From RGIG4079 sp045596365 (lineage in GTDB: Bacteria > Bacteroidota > Bacteroidia > Bacteroidales > Muribaculaceae): a DNA stretch of 64,000 bases. Position numbers and translations under genes: made by a program. The stretch is taken from assembly GCA_045596365.1 (NCBI GenBank), contig JAZOCE010000001.1, positions 1 through 64,000 on the forward strand. Direction: 5' to 3'. A model generated the notes under the pieces. The model did not search any database. It saw only the letters and a program-made list of their open reading frames with translations, and had not been told where the DNA came from. Positions within the stretch are counted from its first letter, which is position 1; every line of letters begins with the position of its first letter. Of the stretch, positions 61,074 through 64,000 are shown piece by piece.

Positions 61074-63080
61074 TTAATTTGTGAAATCAACAGATACGCC
61101 TAATTGGAATCTACGAGGATTTAGTGGGTAGTGTGGCAGAGCAAAATAATTATTGCCAGTCATTCCTTGGTTAACGTGTGTAAACATGACATAAAAACGG
61201 GCTTTGTCAAGTTTCATATTGGCATAAAGGTTCATGAATGGATAATTACCAATTTCAATTTCTTTTTGATTATAGAATGACATTGTTGCCGGTTGGTAGT
61301 TTACACTTTTATATTTTGTGTAGTAATCACAATCAATGCCAAGTTGAACATCAAGAACTCCGGCAACTTTAAACAGTACATATAAATTAGAGTATATCGA
61401 GAATTTAGGCAATGGAATAACAGACTCAACAGAAGAAGTTTGATAGTTCAGTTTATTCTCAAAATGTAATGCTCTAAATTTGAAATTTTGTATCAACGAT
61501 GCACTAAATACCTGTATGCTCCCACTATGTTGTGTTGGCAAACAATTCTCGTTGAAATATATATAATTTTGGAGATTTTCTACTCCAACATTAATATAAG
61601 TGTCAGTATGTGGTATTTTTAATTTTCCTCCGATGCGTAAACGACGTGTCTTGCCGAAATCATTATTCCAAATAAAGTGATTTGATACATAATGTTTCAT
61701 GAGATATGGTGCCTCTTCGTTAGAAAAATGTCCATATCCGGTTATTGTTACACTATCACGCCAAAGTTTAAATTGCGTAGATATATTACCATCAATCGTA
61801 ATGTCCCCAACGACATTTCCGGCAACACCGAATTTTGCTGTGGCATTATAATTTAGCAAAGAGCCTTTTTGTTTTGTGAGTTGCGCCCCTACCCAAAATA
61901 GATTTTCTGTGGCATTATTAGGGACTTTTTCTCCCGGATAAGGAGAGAGATTTTCAGGTAATGGATCGACTCTGTCAATTGTATCGGTAGTTTGGGTATA
62001 TTTTCTTATTTGGTGTGTTGCAAAAGCCGCTAAACCGGCTTTTGCATATTTATGAAATCCTTCTAATAATGAAACGCCTAAGGTATTTGATAAAGACCAG
62101 TAATTTGTCCTATCATCTGTCCCTTTGTTGCTTAAGTAAGTGTTTTCCCAGAAGTCTGCTTCTCCTGGCGCATCATTTATAAATATATGTTTTCCATCTT
62201 TATAATTTAATGTCCAAATAAAGGATGAGATAGGAATATAATTACGTTCTATAACAGAGTCCCCTTCATATACTTCGTCATAATAACCAACCTTATATTT
62301 ATTATTGATAAATATATCAGTCCCGACATATTTAGAATGGGCAGCTGTAAGGTGTGTCGGAATTGTTTTTGTATCAATTTTTGACGAACCTCCTTGAACT
62401 TCAGCCGGATCTGTAATGTATAGATCGTCTGTTATACCACCACTTTCCTTATTTAGTAAATTATAATGGTAAATGTATGCTTGTAGCTCATATCTTTCTC
62501 CCATATGAGATGCTGATGCTCCCCAAATAAGATCTTTAGTAGCTTGATAATTATAACTGCCTTTAGAATAAATATAATCAAGATATGCTCCTATCTGAGT
62601 CTGTGCATTTGCGTTACCTGTAAATTCCATTTTTAACCTATCTTGTGTGGTCTCTTTGCTCCCACCAGTATTGTAAGACAATAAAGTCATTGGTTGGCGA
62701 CTATTATAAAACTTATGAGTTTTAATAGAAGGTATCCATGAACGTAAGGCATCTCTAAAGAAAAAATCGCTCATGGCATCTCGTTCAAAAAACAACATAG
62801 TTTGTCCTTCTGCACCAAGATTACCTGTTGTTGCATAAGCAGGAGTTACTTGAGATGGAATAGATTTGTGATAATAATTAAGTAGGGTAGTATCAATGGT
62901 TGTGGGCTCTTGAAACCCAAGAGGTGGTATTGTTTTCCAAGCGAAAGGTTGTATATTTATTAAGGAATCGCTATTGATATTATCTTTCTCAGAATCTGTA
63001 ATCTCTCGATTGTTCTGCTCTTGTCCATAAATGGTAAAAACAGATATTATTGATATTATTATTGATATTACTTGCTTCAT
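61074..63080 (-). CDS. Putative outer-membrane porin (Porin_10 type)
   Basis: A 668-residue exported beta-barrel candidate. The signal peptide (MKQVISIIISIISVFTIYGQ) is followed by a polar N-terminal stretch to about 110, then RDALRSWIPSIKTHKFYNSRQPMT with LSYNTGGS, as in Bacteroidota putative porins, and many alternating aromatic strands, ending in RRFQLGVSVDFTN. Start ATG 63080 is chosen since the 46 residues before it in the longer frame (to 63218) are charged and lie upstream of the promoter element. It is cotranscribed with a membrane-anchored solute-binding-like protein. Substrate unknown. Confidence 0.85.
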   Translation of the reverse strand: MKQVISIIISIISVFTIYGQEQNNREITDSEKDNINSDSLINIQPFAWKTIPPLGFQEPTTIDTTLLNYYHKSIPSQVTPAYATTGNLGAEGQTMLFFERDAMSDFFFRDALRSWIPSIKTHKFYNSRQPMTLLSYNTGGSKETTQDRLKMEFTGNANAQTQIGAYLDYIYSKGSYNYQATKDLIWGASASHMGERYELQAYIYHYNLLNKESGGITDDLYITDPAEVQGGSSKIDTKTIPTHLTAAHSKYVGTDIFINNKYKVGYYDEVYEGDSVIERNYIPISSFIWTLNYKDGKHIFINDAPGEADFWENTYLSNKGTDDRTNYWSLSNTLGVSLLEGFHKYAKAGLAAFATHQIRKYTQTTDTIDRVDPLPENLSPYPGEKVPNNATENLFWVGAQLTKQKGSLLNYNATAKFGVAGNVVGDITIDGNISTQFKLWRDSVTITGYGHFSNEEAPYLMKHYVSNHFIWNNDFGKTRRLRIGGKLKIPHTDTYINVGVENLQNYIYFNENCLPTQHSGSIQVFSASLIQNFKFRALHFENKLNYQTSSVESVIPLPKFSIYSNLYVLFKVAGVLDVQLGIDCDYYTKYKSVNYQPATMSFYNQKEIEIGNYPFMNLYANMKLDKARFYVMFTHVNQGMTGNNYFALPHYPLNPRRFQLGVSVDFTN

Positions 63081-63088
63081 AATGAAAG

Positions 63089-63096
63089 CAAAGTTA
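63089..63096 (-). promoter_or_regulatory. Promoter -7 element of the porin unit, very close to the start codon
   Basis: TAACTTTG on the minus strand ends 8 bases before ATG 63080, so the transcript would have almost no leader. The -33 region lacks TTTG at 19-21 bases. Confidence 0.45.
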
Positions 63097-63282
63097 CAAA
63101 ATTTCTTTTCAATAAATAACATTATATTAAAAGTAGGTATATCTTTATAAAATATACCCACTTTTTTTATTACATTTAACAGATTTTGATGTACTTTAAA
63201 TCGAAAAGATTTACTCAAATGTTATTAAGACCATGTTAACTCATCACCAAATAAATGTAGAATTTTAGGTAACAAAATAAAA

Positions 63283-63331
63283 CTAAAGAACGACCGATAG
63301 CTTAAGTAAAAGTACTATTGGCCGTTCTTAG
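63283..63331 (-). terminator. Terminator of the S9 peptidase gene
   Basis: On the minus strand CTAAGAACGG-CCAATAG pairs, with a G-T and a bulge, with CTATCGG-TCGTTCTTTAG, followed by a T-rich stretch. It lies 22 bases after the peptidase stop. Confidence 0.75.
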
Positions 63332-63352
63332 TTGTATTAAAATTATATCGAT

Positions 63353-64000
63353 TTATTTGTTTGTCGTTTGAGGTTTTAACCATCGGTCAAACCATCGGAA
63401 GAATAATCGTTGCCACATTATTGCATTTTGGGGTTTTAAGATCCAGTGGTTCTCATCTGGATAAATGACCATTTCACATGGGATACCTCTTAATTTTGCA
63501 GCATTAAAAGCTTGCATTCCTTGAGAAGCAAGAATACGAAAATCATACTCCCCGTGTGAAATCATGATTGGAGCAGTCCACTTGTCAACATATTTATGGG
63601 GTGAATGACTGAATGTGCGTTGTGCAACAGTATTGTTCTTCTCCCAAAATGCTCCACCAAGATCCCAATCAGCAAACCACATTTCCTCTGTCTCGAGATA
63701 TTGAGCTTCTGTATTAAATATGCCGGCGTGAGCAAATAAAGCAGCAAAGCGATTGTCATGATTCCCAGCTAACCAATATACTGAGAACCCACCATAGCTG
63801 GCTCCTGTTGCACCTATATGTTCTGCATCAATATATGACTCTTTTTTCATATAATCAACAGCTGAAAGGTAATCTTTCATGTTTTGACCTCCATAATCTC
63901 CAGATATTTGCTCGTTCCATTCTGTTCCAAAGCCAGGGAGTCCGCGTCTATTTGGAGCAATTACAATGTAGTCATTTGATGCCATAAGCGCGAAGTTCCA
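63353..64000 (-). CDS. Prolyl oligopeptidase family S9 protein, cut by window edge
   Basis: The last 215 residues of an alpha/beta-hydrolase serine peptidase; the frame is open through base 64000 (WNFALMASNDYIV), so the Met at 63985 is internal. IAPNRRGLPGFGTEWNEQISGDYGG leads to the nucleophile Ser in GATGASYGGFS. The catalytic Asp is in SHGEYDFRI and the His in DENHWI. This is the arrangement of DPP IV/acylaminoacyl-peptidase-like S9 enzymes, whose N-terminal beta-propeller would lie outside the window. Bacteroidota homologues are usually periplasmic; the signal peptide cannot be checked here. Confidence 0.92.
   Translation of the reverse strand, partial: WNFALMASNDYIVIAPNRRGLPGFGTEWNEQISGDYGGQNMKDYLSAVDYMKKESYIDAEHIGATGASYGGFSVYWLAGNHDNRFAALFAHAGIFNTEAQYLETEEMWFADWDLGGAFWEKNNTVAQRTFSHSPHKYVDKWTAPIMISHGEYDFRILASQGMQAFNAAKLRGIPCEMVIYPDENHWILKPQNAIMWQRLFFRWFDRWLKPQTTNK

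Noticed and set aside
1..64000. CRISPR arrays, insertion sequences, prophage or toxin-antitoxin pairs
   Set aside because: I looked for regularly spaced repeats, transposase and integrase motifs, and small paired genes and saw none.

Overview
This 64 kb window is chromosomal DNA from an AT-rich member of the Bacteroidales (Bacteroidota); the family cannot be fixed from the window. Lineage evidence: many promoters match the Bacteroides-type -7 motif TAnnTTTG with no sigma70-like -35/-10 pair. Other markers are a UpxY antitermination gene leading a capsule-type locus, DUF4270 next to a short glycogen-synthase-like protein, DUF4827 next to glmM, a Porin_10-type protein, and the gene order purH-mreBCD-mrdA-rodA. 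Nearly all the DNA is coding and no stretch over about 300 bases lacks a gene. I see no phage, insertion sequence or CRISPR array.

Layout. 1-276 is the 3' end of a GC-rich unknown gene. 399-1926 is a small operon of two lipoproteins and a zinc-ribbon membrane protein. 1980-6207 (minus) holds an ABC-F ATPase, tRNA-Thr(CGU), a DUF4270 lipoprotein and a one-domain glycogen-synthase-like protein. 6385-11899 (plus) is a tight operon dsbD-mazG-topB-Nudix-small Cys-rich membrane protein, followed by tRNA-Cys. 12107-16263 (minus) holds a CBM9-like protein, a LysE exporter and a secreted GH13 amylase. 16389-23697 (minus) is the rod-shape cluster purH-mreB-mreC-mreD-mrdA-rodA. 23932-30738 (plus) holds a DHH phosphoesterase, a DUF4827 lipoprotein, glmM, and three exported proteins that look like a muropeptide-processing set (transglutaminase-like, NlpC/P60, dipeptide epimerase). 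rpmH follows at 30838.

31109-51219 (minus, about 20 kb) is a surface-polysaccharide locus. It starts with UpxY and ends with a WecA/MraY-type transferase that converges on rpmH. It encodes UDP-glucose dehydrogenase, Gmd and Fcl (GDP-fucose), an aminotransferase, seven glycosyltransferases, a pyruvyl transferase, an acetyltransferase, an EpsG-type polymerase, an MBOAT/SGNH acylation pair, an ATP-grasp ligase and two different initiating phosphosugar transferases. Both ends are visible, yet no flippase or export/co-polymerase gene is present. The rest is a TonB-dependent receptor with an SGNH hydrolase (plus), prs and a cytoplasmic GH13 enzyme (minus), valS (plus), then a solute-binding-like protein, a putative porin and the end of an S9 peptidase (minus).

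No wholly new system stands out. The best leads are the modification module and missing flippase of the polysaccharide locus, the fully exported muropeptide triad, a probably leaderless lysE-like transcript, a long hairpin between mreB and mreC, and a double perfect inverted repeat inside a glycosyltransferase gene.
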